Source: Arachis hypogaea
Lineage: Eukaryota > Streptophyta > Magnoliopsida > Fabales > Fabaceae
NCBI RefSeq assembly: GCF_003086295.3
Contig: NC_092052.1
Location: forward strand, 72,022,910-72,086,909
Reading direction: 5' to 3'
Length of the DNA stretch: 64,000 nucleotides
Both the position numbers and the translations under genes were made by a program. Below the pieces are notes generated by a model that was given only the letters and a program-made list of their open reading frames with translations, did no database searches and was not told where the DNA came from. This document shows, piece after piece, positions 34,967 to 46,918 of this stretch (within the stretch, counting starts at the first letter, position 1; every line of letters starts with the position of its first letter).

Positions 34967-36367
34967 CGGTCAGTACATGACTTTCGGAGGTAATTTCTTT
35001 TCCTTAAAACACCAATAAAATAGGATATTTAGTTAATTTTTCTTTTGTTTAGGATAGAATAAATTGCATAGTAATAGGTTAATTGCATGCATGTTCTACT
35101 TGATTGAAAAATAATAAGTTTCTTTTTAAGACCCTATTTTTGAAAAATTTCACTAATTTAAATCAAAACTTTTGTGTTAAACTTGTTTGAAGTTGTAATT
35201 GGAACATAGTTTAAAAAGCTAAGAACACACAACCCGTGAGATTTTGAGCCTAATTACATGGTTACAATATTTAACCATAAATATTTTATTCTTGTGTGTT
35301 TACTTCTCTATGATTGTAATCTTTATTTTGTTTCATCCTATATGTCCAATGTTTAATGTATCTATATGCATGTATATGATTGAGGCCATTACTTGTTTAG
35401 CTCACGTATCCTAAATAAGCCTACCCTTTAAATCACCCTTGTCAGCCACTTTGAGCCTTTTAAATCCCATTTGTTCTATATTTTACCACATTACTAGCCT
35501 TAAGTGGAAAAACAATTAAATATCCCAATTGAATTTTTGGTTAGCTTAAGATAGAAATTGTGTGTTAATTGAGTATGGGAGAATTGTGGGAACATGGGTT
35601 AATAAGGGAATGTGTCATGATAAAATAATGGGAATTTGGGTACCTACTCATGTAAAACTAGAAAAATTAAAAATCCAGGTGCATTGATAAGCTATATTTA
35701 TTTAATTAAATAAGGGGACAAAACTACCCCAATTCTAAATTAAGTTAAGTTCAAAATATCAATGCATATGTGATAAAAATTTAAGGAAAAGTTAATACAT
35801 GAGTATATAATGCAAAAGTGAAAATTATGGGTAGCTAGGCATGAATTAGAATTATATAGAGTATATGTATGTTAGGTGAAGGCTTAGGTTAGTCAAAGAT
35901 TCATATTCTAGCTCACTTAGCCATATATATACCCTTACCCTTACCTTAGCCCCATTACAACCTTGAAAAGACCTCATGATGTTTGCATTAGTACATTAAA
36001 TATTATTGATTGGTTAGGTGAAGAACAAAAATTTAGAAAGCATGATTAGAGAAGAATAGAGTGCTTAGCCTATATACTTGAGAGGCTAGAGTGCATATAC
36101 ACCATCAGTGAGGGTTCAATACTTAATTCTACGTTCCCTGCTTTCATGAGCTATCTTGTTACAATCTTACCTGTTTTTACTATATAAAATTGAATTAGTG
36201 GAATTTGATTACATTTGTCTTGAAGAGCTTATTTATTTTTAACCAAGTAGACAAGAATCATATAGTTGCATTCATATATATAGGTTGCATTGCATTTCAT
36301 GAGTCTTACATTTCCCTACTCATTTATTTTATCTCCTTAAGTTAAGCATGAGGACATGCTAATGTTT
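34967..36367 (+). other. 3' noncoding module of element E
   Basis: No coding capacity. It is bracketed by two copies of TTAAGTGTGGGGAGGT, at 34951-34966 and 36366-36381. Landmarks such as TGAGGCCATTA and ACTAGCCTTAAG are shared with B and C. Confidence 0.6.
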
Positions 36368-36381
36368 AAGTGTGGGGAGGT
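36368..36381 (+). promoter_or_regulatory. Polypurine tract of element E
   Basis: AAGTGTGGGGAGGT directly before the 3' LTR start TGATAAACC, primer for plus-strand DNA synthesis in this family. Confidence 0.8.
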
Positions 36382-37876
36382 TGATAAACCATTATTTTAT
36401 GATTTATATTGTGTTTAATTGAATGGTTTTATCAAGTCTTTACCTACTTATTCATATAGATTGCATGAATTTTATAATTCCTTCCTAGTATTGTTTATGA
36501 TTGAAAACTTGCTTCCTAGAAACCTTTAATTAGTACATTTTAACTCTCCTTTATACCACTCGATGCCGTAATCCATGTGTTAAGTGTTTCAGACTTCATA
36601 GGGCAGGAATGGCTTGGAGAATGGAGAGGAAGCTTGCAAAAATGGAAGGAACACAAGAAACTAAGGAGATGACCAGCGAACACTGACGTGATCGCATGGC
36701 TCACGCGAGTGCGCGAAATGAAGAAATCGCAGTGACGCGAACGCATGCCTGACGCAAACGCGTGGAGTGGAGTCTGCACGAATGACGCGAACGCATAGAC
36801 GACGCGAACGCGTGACAAGGAAAATTGCCGAATGACGTGAACGCGTGGATGATGCGTATGCGTGACTTGCACGATTTGCAGAAATAACATAATACGCTGG
36901 GGCAATTTTGGGCCGCGTTTTGACCCAGTTTTCAGCCCAGAAACACAGACTAAAGCTAAGGAACATGCAGAGACTCAAGAGGCATCCACACACATTCAGA
37001 TACATCGATATTAGGATTACTTTCAGTTTTAGATCTGAATTTTAGATTAGCTTTACATTGTTAGTTTAGGATTTTGCTTTGGATTTTGGATGCTGAAGAG
37101 TCATTACCTCCGTGAAGACATTACTTTAGTTTGTTTCCTTATTCCTTTACTCTTATTAGTTGCTCATTGACCCTATTCAATTAAGTATGTTGCATTTTGA
37201 ATTTATTAATATACAGAGTTGCTTTTAATTTTAATTAATTTAATTCTCTATTTTATTTTAGTTAATTTATTATATCTTCTTATATTTTTATGAATATTAA
37301 TTCTATGTCAATGGAGTAGATTTCCTACTTGACATGGGGGTTGATTAAGAGGAGACACTTGAGTTGGAATGCTCAAGTGCTTAGTTAAAATTGGACATTA
37401 TTGGCTAATTCTGTACCTACTAACACTAGACCTTCCCAAGGGAGAGGACTAGGATTTGCGAGTAAGAGTTAGCTCAATCACTTGACTTTCCTTTATTTAG
37501 TAAGGGTTAACTAAGTGAAAACAATAATCTCTTTACACTACACTTGAGAAGATTCCAACAAGGATAGAACTTCCAATTAATCATTCCCCAGTCAAGGCCT
37601 TTTAATATTAATAGTAATTCTTAGTCCTATTGTTTTAATTTACAATTATTTTTACTCATTATCAAAACTCAACTTTTCTGGAAAACTTCTAGTTAATAAA
37701 ATAGCACCCTTTCTTGCAACTCGTTGGGAGATGACCTGGGACTCATACTCCCAGTATTTTTATTTTTAAAATTTGTGACAACCCTTTTTTTTAAATTGGT
37801 GAGGCAGACTTTAGCTGGTTGAGAGCTATACTTGCAACACATTTCTCTTAATTGGTCTAACTTCTGCTACGTATCA
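36382..37876 (+). repeat. 3' LTR of element E (1495 bp)
   Basis: From TGATAAACCATT to GTATCA, followed by the target duplication GTTGT. It has a CGCG-rich patch at about 36680-36870. Confidence 0.85.
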
Positions 37877-38199
37877 GTTGTCATGATTCTTCCATCCGGG
37901 CGGTTGACACATAGAAGGTTGATACATAGAATTCTCTTGAGCACACCAAGTCTTCCTCCTAGACCAACACAAAGTAGCATTCTTCCAATCATGGCCCCTA
38001 TGCTTTGGAGTCTTGACCTTAATGAGCCTAATTCCTAACTTCCACCCGCTACACAACTCCCTTTTACTCTTGATTCTACAAAGAGCTTTAAGTTATCCAT
38101 CCGTTTCAATCAAGCCATATTCAAGTGAGAAAGTAAAGTTTGAAGGTAAGAATTTTACCCACTTGAATGTCATATTGGATGGTGACTTGGGGAGGTGAG
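37877..38199 (-). pseudogene. Element B main ORF, middle piece
   Basis: Between E and D. Minus-strand reading contains TFKWVK, LEYGLIETDG and SGWKLGIRL, matching FKWVNS, LEYGLLETDG and SGWKHYSRL in C. The codon after ETDG is TAA where C has CAA (Gln). The piece joins to 48573 across D and to 27570 across E. Confidence 0.75.
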
Positions 38200-39855
38200 T
38201 GGTGCACGAAATTGTGATCATCAATGGTGCCAACAGCTTGGTACGCACAATTGTAATCTCAACTCTTTGTCACAATTCCACACAGCTAACCAGCAAGTGC
38301 ACTGGGTCATCCAAGTAATAAACCTTACGTGAGTAAGGGTCGATCCCACGGAGATTGTCGGCTTGAAGCAAGCTATGGTCATCTTGTAAATCTCAGTCAG
38401 GTGGATTCAAATGGTTATGGAGTTAAAAGATAAATAAAACATAAAATAAGATAGAGATACTTATGTAATTCATTGGTAGGAATTTCAGATAAGCGTATAG
38501 AGATGCTTTGTTCCTTCTGAACCTCTGCTTTCCTATTGCCTTCATCCAATCATTCATACTCCTTTCCATGGCAAGCTTTATGTTGGGCATCACCTTTGTC
38601 AATGGCTACTTCCCGTCCTCTCAGTGAAAATGGTCCAAATGCGCTGTCACCGCACGGCTAATCAGCTGTTGGTTCTCGATCATATTGGAATAGGATCTAT
38701 TGATCCTTTTGCGTCTATCACTACGCCCAAGACTCGCGAGTTTGAAGCTCATCACAGTCATCCCTTTCCAGATCCTACTCGAAATACCACAGACAAGGTT
38801 TAGACTTTTCGGATCTCAGGAATGGCCGCCAATTGATTCTCGCCTATACCACGAAGACTCTGATTTCATGGAATGGAAGGCTCAGTTGTCAGGCGAGGCA
38901 ACCATGCATCATGAACCAGGAGGCTAAAAGATACACACTTAATCTAAGGTAGAACGGAGGTGGTTGTCAGGCACGTGTTCATAGGTGAGAATGATGATGA
39001 GTATCATGGATCATCACATTCATCAAGTTGAAGTGCGAATGAATATCTTGGAATAAGAATAAGCTTGAATTGAATAGAAAAACAATAGTACTTTGCATTA
39101 ATTCATGAAGAATAGCAGAGCTCCACACCTTAATCTATGGTGTGTAGAAACTCCACCGTTGAAAATACAAAAGTGATAATGGTGGTCATTGGCTTCGGCC
39201 CCAAAGAGGGAACCAGAAGAACTAAGATGAAAATACAATAGCAAAAGGTCCTATTTATAGAGAACTAGTAGCCTAGGGTTTACAGTAATAAGTAATTAAT
39301 GCAGAAATCTTCTTCCGGGCCCACTTTGTGTGTGCTTGGGCTGAGCATTGAAGCTTTCATATGTAGAGACTTTTCTTGGAGTTAAACGCCAGCTTTTGTG
39401 CCAGTTTGGGCGTTTAACTCCAGCTTTTATGCCAATTCTGGCGTTTTGACGCCAGAATTTTTATGCTGACTTGGAACACCGGTTTGGGCCATCAAATCTT
39501 AGGCAAAGTATGGACTATTATATATTGCTGGAAAGCCCAGGATGTCTAATTTCCAACGCAATTGAGAGCGCGCCAATTGGGCTTTTGTAGCTCCAGAAAA
39601 TCCACTTCGAGTGCAGGGAGGTCAGAATCCAACAACATCTGCAGTCCTTTTTCAGCCTCTGAATCAGATTTTTGCTCAGGTCCCTCAATTTCAGCCAGAA
39701 AATACCTGAAATCACAGAAAAACACACAAAATCATAGTAAAGTCCAGAAATGTAATTTTTATTTAAAAACTAATAAAATATAATAGAAACTAACTAAAAT
39801 ATACTGAAAACATACTAAAAAAATGCCAAAAAGCGTATAAATTATCCGCTCATCA
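38200..39855 (-). repeat. 3' LTR of element D (1656 bp)
   Basis: TGGTGCACGAAATTGTGATC to CCGCTCATCA on +. It contains the TGGCGTTTAACTCC-type repeats (39379-39453) and a minus-strand TATA box CTATAAATAG (39251-39260). Confidence 0.9.
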
Positions 39856-40957
39856 CAACACCAAACTTAAATTGTTGCTTGTCCCCAAGCAACTAAAAAT
39901 CAAATAGGATAAAAAGAAGAGAATATATAATGAATTCCAAAAACATCTATGGAGATCAGTCTTAATTAGATGAGCGGGGCTATTAGCTTTTTGCTTCTGA
40001 ACAGTTTTGGCATCTCACTTTATCCCTTGAATTTCAGAATGATTGGCATCTATAGGAACTCAGAATTCAGATAGTGTTATTGATTCTCCTAGTTCAGTAT
40101 GTTGATTCTTGAACACAGTTACTTTATGAGTCTTGGCCGTGACCCTAAGCATTTTGTTTTCCAGTATTACCACCGGATACATAAATGCCACAGACACATA
40201 ACTGGGTGAACCTTTTCAGATTGTGACTCAGCTTTGCTAGAGTCCCCAATTAGAGGTATCTAGAGCTCTTAAGCACACTCTTTTTGCTTTGGACCACGAC
40301 TTTAACTGCTCAGTCTCAAGCTTTTACTTGACACCTTCACACCACAAGCACATGGTTAGGGACAGCTTGGTTTAGCCTCTTAGGCCAGGATTTTATTCCT
40401 GTGGGCCCTCCTATCCACTGATGCTCAAAGCCTTGGATCCTTTTTATTTTACCCTTGCCTTTTGGTTTAAAGGGCTATTGGCTTTTTCTGCTTGCTTTTT
40501 CTTTTTCTTCTCTCTTTTTTTTCGCATATTTTTTCTGCTAGCCTTTCACTGCTTTTTCTTTCTTCAAGAATCATTTTTATGATTTTTCAGATTATCAATA
40601 ACATTTCTCCTTTTCCATTATTCTTTCAAGAGCCAACAATTTTAACATTCATAAACAACAAATTCAAAAATATGCACTATTCAAGTATTCATTCAGAAAG
40701 ACAAAAAGTATTGCCACCACATCAAAATAATTAAACTGTTTTAAAATTCGAAATTCATGCACTTCTTTTTCTTTTTCAATTAAAAACAGTTTTTATTTAA
40801 GAAAGGTGAAGGATTCATATTCATAGCTTTAAGGCATAGACACTAAGACACTAATGATCATGTAATAAAGACACAAACATAGATAAACATAAAGCATAAA
40901 ATTTCAAAAAAAAAAAAAAGAAAATAAAGAACAAGGAAATTAAAGAACGGGTCCACC
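39856..40957 (-). other. 3' noncoding part of element D
   Basis: Starts with the LTR-adjacent tract TTTAAGTTTGGTGTTG (minus). The remainder is T/C-rich and AT-rich DNA without credible coding capacity. The Phe/Ser ORF at 40492 is low complexity. Confidence 0.5.
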
Positions 40958-42109
40958 TTAGTGATGGCGGCTTGTTCTTCCTCTTGAAGATCTTATGGAG
41001 TGCTTGAGCTCCTCAATGTCTCTTCCTTGCCTTTGTTGCTCCTCTCTCATGATTCTTTGATCTTCTCTAATTTCATGAAGGAGGATGGAATGCTTTTGGT
41101 GCTCCATCCTTAGTTGTCCCATATTGGAACTTAATTCTCCTAGGGAGGTGTTAATTTGCTCCCAATAATTTTGTGGAGGAAAATGCATCCCTTGAGGTAT
41201 CTCAGGGATTTCATGATGAGGAATTTTCTCATGCTCTTGCCCATGAGTGGGATCTTTTGTTTGCTCCATCCTTTTCTTAGTGATAGGCTTGTCCTCATCA
41301 ATGAGGATGTCTTCCTCTATGTCAATTCCAGCTGAATTGCAAAGGTGACAAATAAGATGAGGGAAGGCTAACCTTGACAAAGTAGAGGACTTGTCCGCCA
41401 CCTTGTAGAGTTCTAGAGATATAACCTCATGAAGTTCTACTTCCTCTCCAATCATGATGCTATGGATCATGATGGCCCGGTCTATAGTAACTTCAGACCG
41501 GTTGCTAGTGGGAATGATTGAGCGTTGGATGAACTCCAACCATCCCCTAGCCACGGGCTTGAGGTCATGCCTTCTTAGTTGAACCGGCTTCCCTCTTGAA
41601 TCTTTCTTCCATTGAGCGCCCTCTTTACAAATTTCTATGAGGACTTGGTCCAACCTTTGATCAAAGTTGACCCTTCTAGTGTAGGGGTGTGCATCTCCTT
41701 GCATCATGGGCAAGTTGAATGCCAACCTTACATTTTCTGGACTGAAATCTAAGTATTTCTCCCGAACTATTGTAAGCTAATTCTTTGGGTCCGGGTTCAC
41801 ACTTTGATCATGGTTCTTGGTGATCCATGCATTGACATAGAATTATTGAACCATTAAGATCCCGACTTGTTGAATGGAGTTGGTGAGAATTTCCCAACCT
41901 CTTCTTCGAATCTCATGTCGGATCTCCGGATATTCACCCTTTTTGAGCTTGAAAGGGACCTCGGGGATCACCTTCTTCTTGGCCACAACTTCATAGAAGT
42001 GGTCTTGATGGACCTTTGAGATGAATCTCTCCATCTTCTATGACTCGGAGGTGGAAGCTTTTGCCTTCCCTTTCCTCTTTCTAGAGGTTTCTCCGGCCTT
42101 AGGTGCCAT
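40958..42109 (-). pseudogene. Env-like third ORF of element D, degenerate
   Basis: Minus strand, ATG at 42109 (MAPKAGETSRKRKGKAKA, a basic N-terminus), end 40958. At least three in-frame stops occur: one before KMERFISK, one after GILMVQ and one before LTIVREK. The last 255 codons are open. Recognisable are WLEFIQRSIIPTSN, the IDRAIMIHSIMIGEE segment and a C-terminal coiled-coil-like region (QQRQGRDIEELKHS). It corresponds in position and style to the third ORF of Athila-like elements but is very different in sequence from those of B and E. No splice acceptor is visible before its ATG. Confidence 0.6.
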
Positions 42110-42640
42110 AAATGGTTATGGAAAAACAAAAAGCAACGCTTTTACCACACCAAACTTAAAAGGTTTGCTCGTTCTCGAGCAAAAGAAGAAAGAAGAGAGT
42201 AGAGGAAGAAGAAATAGAGGAGATGGAGGGGGTTAGTGTTTCGGCCAAGAGGGAGAAGTACTATTTAAGATGTGTAAAAATGAAGGGGTGAAGAGTGGTT
42301 TATATAGGAGTGGGGAGAGGGTAAGGTTCGGCCATGTATGGGTGGGCTTGAGAGGGAAAGTGGTTTGAATTTGAATGATGAAGTAGGTGGGGTTTATGGT
42401 GGATGGATGTGGATTGGTGAAGGATTTATGGAGAAGAGGGTAGGATTTGATAGGTGAGGGGTTTTGGAGAAGAGGTATTGAGGTGATTGGTGAAGGGTAT
42501 TTGGGGAAGAGTATTATGAAAAGGTGTGAAGAAGAGAGAGAGTGAGTTGAGGTTGGTGGGGATCCTGTGGGGTCCACAGATCCTGAGGTGTCAAGGATCT
42601 CTCATCCCTGCACCAATTAGGCTTGCAAAACGCCCTTTGC
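42110..42640 (-). other. Pyrimidine-rich spacer of element D
   Basis: On + this is G/A-rich (42170-42560), so pyrimidine-rich in the sense strand, at the same relative place as the tracts in B, C and E. The Pro/Ser/Thr ORF at 42233-42577 results from it. Confidence 0.5.
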
Positions 42641-42833
42641 TGCCAATCCTGGCATTAAACGCCAGGTTGCTGCCCATTTCTGGCATTTAACGCCAGCTTC
42701 TTGCCCTTTTCTGGCATTAAACGCCAGTCTGGTGCCCATTTCTGGCATTAAACGCCCAGAATGGTGCCAGACTGGGCATTTAACGCCCATTCTGCTGCCC
42801 TTACTGGGTTTAAACGCCAGTAGGCTTCTCCTC
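42641..42833 (-). repeat. 31-bp minisatellite with palindromic core
   Basis: Six copies with starts at 42649, 42680, 42711, 42742, 42772 and 42804 (spacing 30-32). Unit: CTGGCATTAAACGCCAG followed by spacer such as TCTGGTGCCCATTT. The core is an imperfect palindrome (TGGC...GCCA). The same core occurs in D-type LTRs. Confidence 0.85.
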
Positions 42834-43035
42834 CAGGGTGTGCTATTTTTTATTCTATTTTTCAGTTTGTTTTTTCTTTTTCAATTGTTTTTGTGACTTC
42901 ACATGATCATCAACCTACAGAAAATATAAAATAACAATGGAAAATAGAAATTTAACATAGATAAGTAAAATTGGGTTGCCTCCCAACAAGCGCTTTTTTA
43001 ATGTCAGTAGCTTGACAGTGGGCTCTCATGGAGCC

Positions 43036-45345
43036 TCACAGATACTCAGAGCATGATGATGGCCTCTTAACACCAAACTTAGAGTTTAGTTGTGGCCTCC
43101 CAACACCAAACTTAGAGTTTAAATCTAGGGGTTTTGTTTGACTCTGTATTGAGAGAAACTTTTCATGCTTCTTCTCCACGGTTACAGAGGGAGATCCTTG
43201 AGCTTTAAACACAAGGGAGTCCTCATTCACTTGAAGGACCAATTCTCCTCTGTCAACATCAATCACAGCTTTTGCTGTGGCTAGGAAGGGTCTGCTAAGG
43301 ATGATGGATTTATCCATATACTTCCCAGTATCTAGGATTATGAAATCAGCAGGGATGTAGTGGTGTTCAACCTTTACCAAGACATCCTCTACAAGTCTAT
43401 AAGCCTGTTTCCTTGAATTGTCTGCCATCTCTAGTGAGATTCTTGCAGCTTGTACCTCAAGGATCCCTAGCTTCTCCATTACAGAGAGAGGCATGAGGTT
43501 TATTCTTGACCCTAGGTCACACAGAGCCTTCTCAAAGGTTATGGTGCCTATGGTACAAGGTATTGAGAACTTTCCAGGATCTTGTCTCTTCAGAGGTAAT
43601 TTCTGCCTAGTCAAGTCATTCAGTTCTTTGGTGAGCAAGGGGGGTTCATCCTCCCAAGTCTCATTACCAAATAGCTTGGCATTTAGCTTCATGATTGCTC
43701 TAAGGTACTTAGCAACTTGTTCTTCAATAACATCTTCATCCTCTTCAGAGGAAGAATACTCATCAGAGCTCATAAATGACAAAAGTAAATTCAATGGAAT
43801 CTCTATGGTCTCAGTGTGAGCCTCAGATTCCCATGGTTCCTCATTAGGGAACTCCTTGGAGGCCAGTGGACGTCCATTGAGGTCTTCTTCAGTGGAGATC
43901 ACTGCCTCTTCCTCCTCTCCAGGTTCGGCCGTGTGGGTTATGTTGATGGCCTTGCACTCTCCTTTTGGATTCTCTTTTGTATTGCTTGGAAGAGTACTAG
44001 GAGGGAGTTCAGTAACTTTCTTACTCAGCTGACTCACTTGTGCCTCTAAATTTCCAATGGAGGACCTTGTTTCAGTCATGAAACTTTGAGTGGTTTTAAT
44101 TAAATCAGAGACTACAGTTGCTAATTCAGAGTGGTTCTGCTTAGAATTCTCTGTTTGTTGCTGAGAAGATGATGGAAAAGGTTTACCATTGCTAAACCTA
44201 TTTCTTCTACCATTATTGTTGTTGAAGCCTTGTTGAGGCCTCTATTGATCCTTCCATGAGAGGTTTGGATGATTTCTCCATGAAGGCTTATAGGTGTTTC
44301 CATAGGATTTTCCCATGTAATTCACCTCTTCCATTGCTGGGTTCTCAGGATCATAAGCTTCTTCTTCAGATGAAGCTTCTTTGGTACTGACTGTTGCTGC
44401 TTGCATTCCAGACAGACTCTGAGAAATCATATTGACTTGCTGAGTCAATATTTTATTCTGAGCCAATATGGCGTTCAGAGTATCAATCTCAAGAACTCAT
44501 TTCTTCTGATTTGTCCCATTATTCACAGGATTCCTTTCAGAAGTGTACATGAATTGGTTATTCGCAACCATTTCAATGAGTTCCTGAGCTTCTGCAGGCG
44601 TCTTCTTCAGATGAAGAGATCCTCCAGCAGAGCTGTCCAATGACATCTTGGACAGTTCAGAGAGACCATCATAGAAGATACCTATGATGCTCCATTCTGA
44701 AAGCATGTCAAAAGAACACTTTCTGATCAATTGCTTGTATCTTTTCCAAGCTTCATAGAGGGATTCACCTTCCTTCTGTCTGAAGGTTTGGACTTCCACT
44801 CTAAGCTTGCTCAATTTTTGAGGTGGAAAGAACTTTGCCAAGAAGGCATTGACTAGCTTTTCCCGAGAGTTCAGGCTTTCTTTAGGTTGTGAACCCAACC
44901 ATGTTCTAGCTATGTCTTTTACAGCAAAGGGAAAGAGTATAAGCTTGTAGACCTCAGGATCAACCCCATTGGTCTTGACAGTGTCACAGATTTGTAAGAA
45001 TTCAGCTAAGAACTGATGAGGATCTTCTAATGGAAGTCCATGAAACTTGCAATTCTGTTGCATCAGAGAAACTAATTGAGGCTTAAGCTCAAAGTTGTTT
45101 ACTCCAATGGCATGAATTGAGATGCTTCTTCCATAGAAATTGGAAGTTAGTGTAGTGAAATCACCAAGCACCTTCTTTGCATTGTTGTTGTTGGGTTCGG
45201 CCATAATTGTGTTCTCTGTTTCAAAAATTTCAGTTAGGTCCTCTTCAGAGTATTGTGCTTTAGCTTCTCTTAGTTTCCTCTTAAGAGTCCTTTCAGGTTC
45301 AGGATCAGCTTCAACAAGAATGCCTTTGTCCTTGTTCCTGCTCAT
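43036..45345 (-). pseudogene. Gag-protease ORF of element D
   Basis: A single frame of 770 codons from ATG 45345 (MSRNKDKGIL) to 43036, with two nonsense codons: TGA at 44497-44499 and TAG at 44242-44244. The gag part has the capsid-like segment typical of plant gypsy gag (LEDPHQFLAEFLQICDT, WLGSQPKESLNS, FFPPQKLSKLRVEV). The protease part has LCDLGSRINLMPLSVMEKLG. In Athila-like elements the active-site motif is usually DLGAS/DLGSS, so the Arg is unusual. A second protease landmark is IILSRPFLATAKAVIDV. The frame ends with two copies of LNSKFGV, then a stop where reverse transcriptase should follow. Gag would form particles; the protease would mature them. Confidence 0.85.
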
Positions 45346-46894
45346 ATGAAAGAGAAGAGAACAAGAAAGTATGGAATCCTCTATGTCACAGTATAGAGAT
45401 TCCTTTATGTGAGTAGAAAAAGAGGAGAATAGAAGAAGGAGAAGAGAAAAATTAAAATAAAATAAAAATATTTTTATTTTTATTTTAAATATCAATTAGA
45501 ATTCAAAAATTAAAAAGAAAAATAAAATTAAATTAAAATTCAAAACAATTAGTTAATTAAAAAGAATTTTGAAAAAGGGGGAAGGAGTTTTCAAAAATTA
45601 GAGAGAGAAAATTAGTTAGGTGGTTTTGAAAAAGATATGATTGAAATAGAAAATTTTTAAAATCAAACAGAAAGTCAGGTAGTTAATTGAAAAAAAAAGA
45701 TTTGAAAATCAAATTTGAAAAGATAGGAAGTTAGAAAAGATTTTGAAAATTAATTTTTGAAAAAGATATGACTGAAATGATTGAAATTATTTTGAAAAAT
45801 ATTTGAAAAGGAAATTAAAAGGATTTGATTTTTGAAAAAGATTTTGAAATTAGCAATCAAAAAGATATGATTGAAAATTATTTTGAAAAAGATATGATTG
45901 AGAAGATATGATTGCAATTTGTTTAAAAAAAGATATGATTGAAAAGATATGATTGAAGAAGAAATTAAAAAGATTTGATTTTGAAAATTAAAGTTGATTA
46001 CTTGACTAATAAGAAACTAAAAGATATGATTTTAAAATTTAAAGATTGAACCTTTCTTAATAGGCAAGTAACAACTTGAAAATTTTTTTTATCAAAACAT
46101 TAAATGCTAGTAGTAATTTCGAAAATTATGAAGCAAAATAAGGAAAAGATTTTGAAAATCAATTTTTAAAATTTTCGAAAAGCATTAAAGGAAAAGCGAA
46201 AAAGATTTTGAAAAATTTTAAGCAAGAATTCAAAAATATAAAAAAGAAATTGAAAAAGATTTGATTTTGAAAAAGATTTGAAAAGATAGAATTTTTAAAT
46301 TGAAATTTATGAGTAAAACAAGGAAAGATATATTTTTTATTTTTGAAATTTTAATGAGGAGAGAGAAAAACAACTAAATGATGCAAAACATAAAAATTTA
46401 AGATCAAAACTAATAATGCATGCAAGAACACTTAGAATGTCAAGATGAACACCAAGAACACTTTGAATGTCAAGATGAACACCAAGAACTTATTTTTGAA
46501 ATTTTTTGAGAAAAGAATGCAAGACACCAACTTAGAAATTTTCAATGTTTAGACTCTAACAAATCTAAAATGCATATGAAAAACAAGAAAAGACACAAAA
46601 CAATAAAAATTAAAGATCAAACATATAAAATCATCGAGAACAACTTGAAGATCATGAAGAACACATGCATGAATTTTCGAAAATTTTTAAGAAAAGTTAA
46701 AAAAAATGCAATTGACACCAACTTAAAAATTGACACAAGACTCAAACAGAAAACACAAAATATTTTTGGTTTTTATGATTTTATTGATTTTTTTTTGTAT
46801 TTTTCGAAAATAAGAAATAAAAAAGCTTAAAATTAAAATAAAATTACCTAATCTGAGCAACAAGATGAACCGTCAGTTGTCTAAACTCGAACAA
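45346..46894 (-). repeat. Repetitive leader of element D between primer site and gag
   Basis: 1.55 kb of A/G-rich DNA on +. 45640-46330 is a degenerate array of AAAAAGATATGATTGAAA-type units. The Lys/Asn ORF at 46570 is low complexity. A 35-bp duplication (CACCAAGAACACTT... near 46440-46490) is also present. Confidence 0.6.
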
Positions 46895-46912
46895 TCCCCG
46901 GAAATGGCGTCA
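46895..46912 (-). other. Primer-binding site of element D, degenerate tRNA-Asp type
   Basis: TGACGCCATTTCCGGGGA on the minus strand, 6 nt from the LTR, differs at three positions from TGGCGCCGTTGCCGGGGA, the complement of the plant tRNA-Asp 3' end. Confidence 0.7.
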
Positions 46913-46918
46913 TAAACT

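Larger units (their letters stand above)
27571..37876 (+). mobile_element. Element E: Athila-like Ty3/gypsy element, 5' half lost
   Basis: Plus-strand element inserted in the ORF of B. Target duplication GTTGT at 27566-27570 and 37877-37881. Its LTR starts TGATAAACCATT and ends GTATCA. Present are the first 328 bp of the 5' LTR, integrase, the post-pol boundary, an env-like ORF, a 3' noncoding module, a purine tract and a complete 3' LTR. Missing are the rest of the 5' LTR, primer site, gag, protease, reverse transcriptase and RNase H. An LTR fragment (F) lies at the deletion point, and a solo LTR interrupts the integrase. Before these changes it was probably a complete element of the autonomous type. 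Confidence 0.8.
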
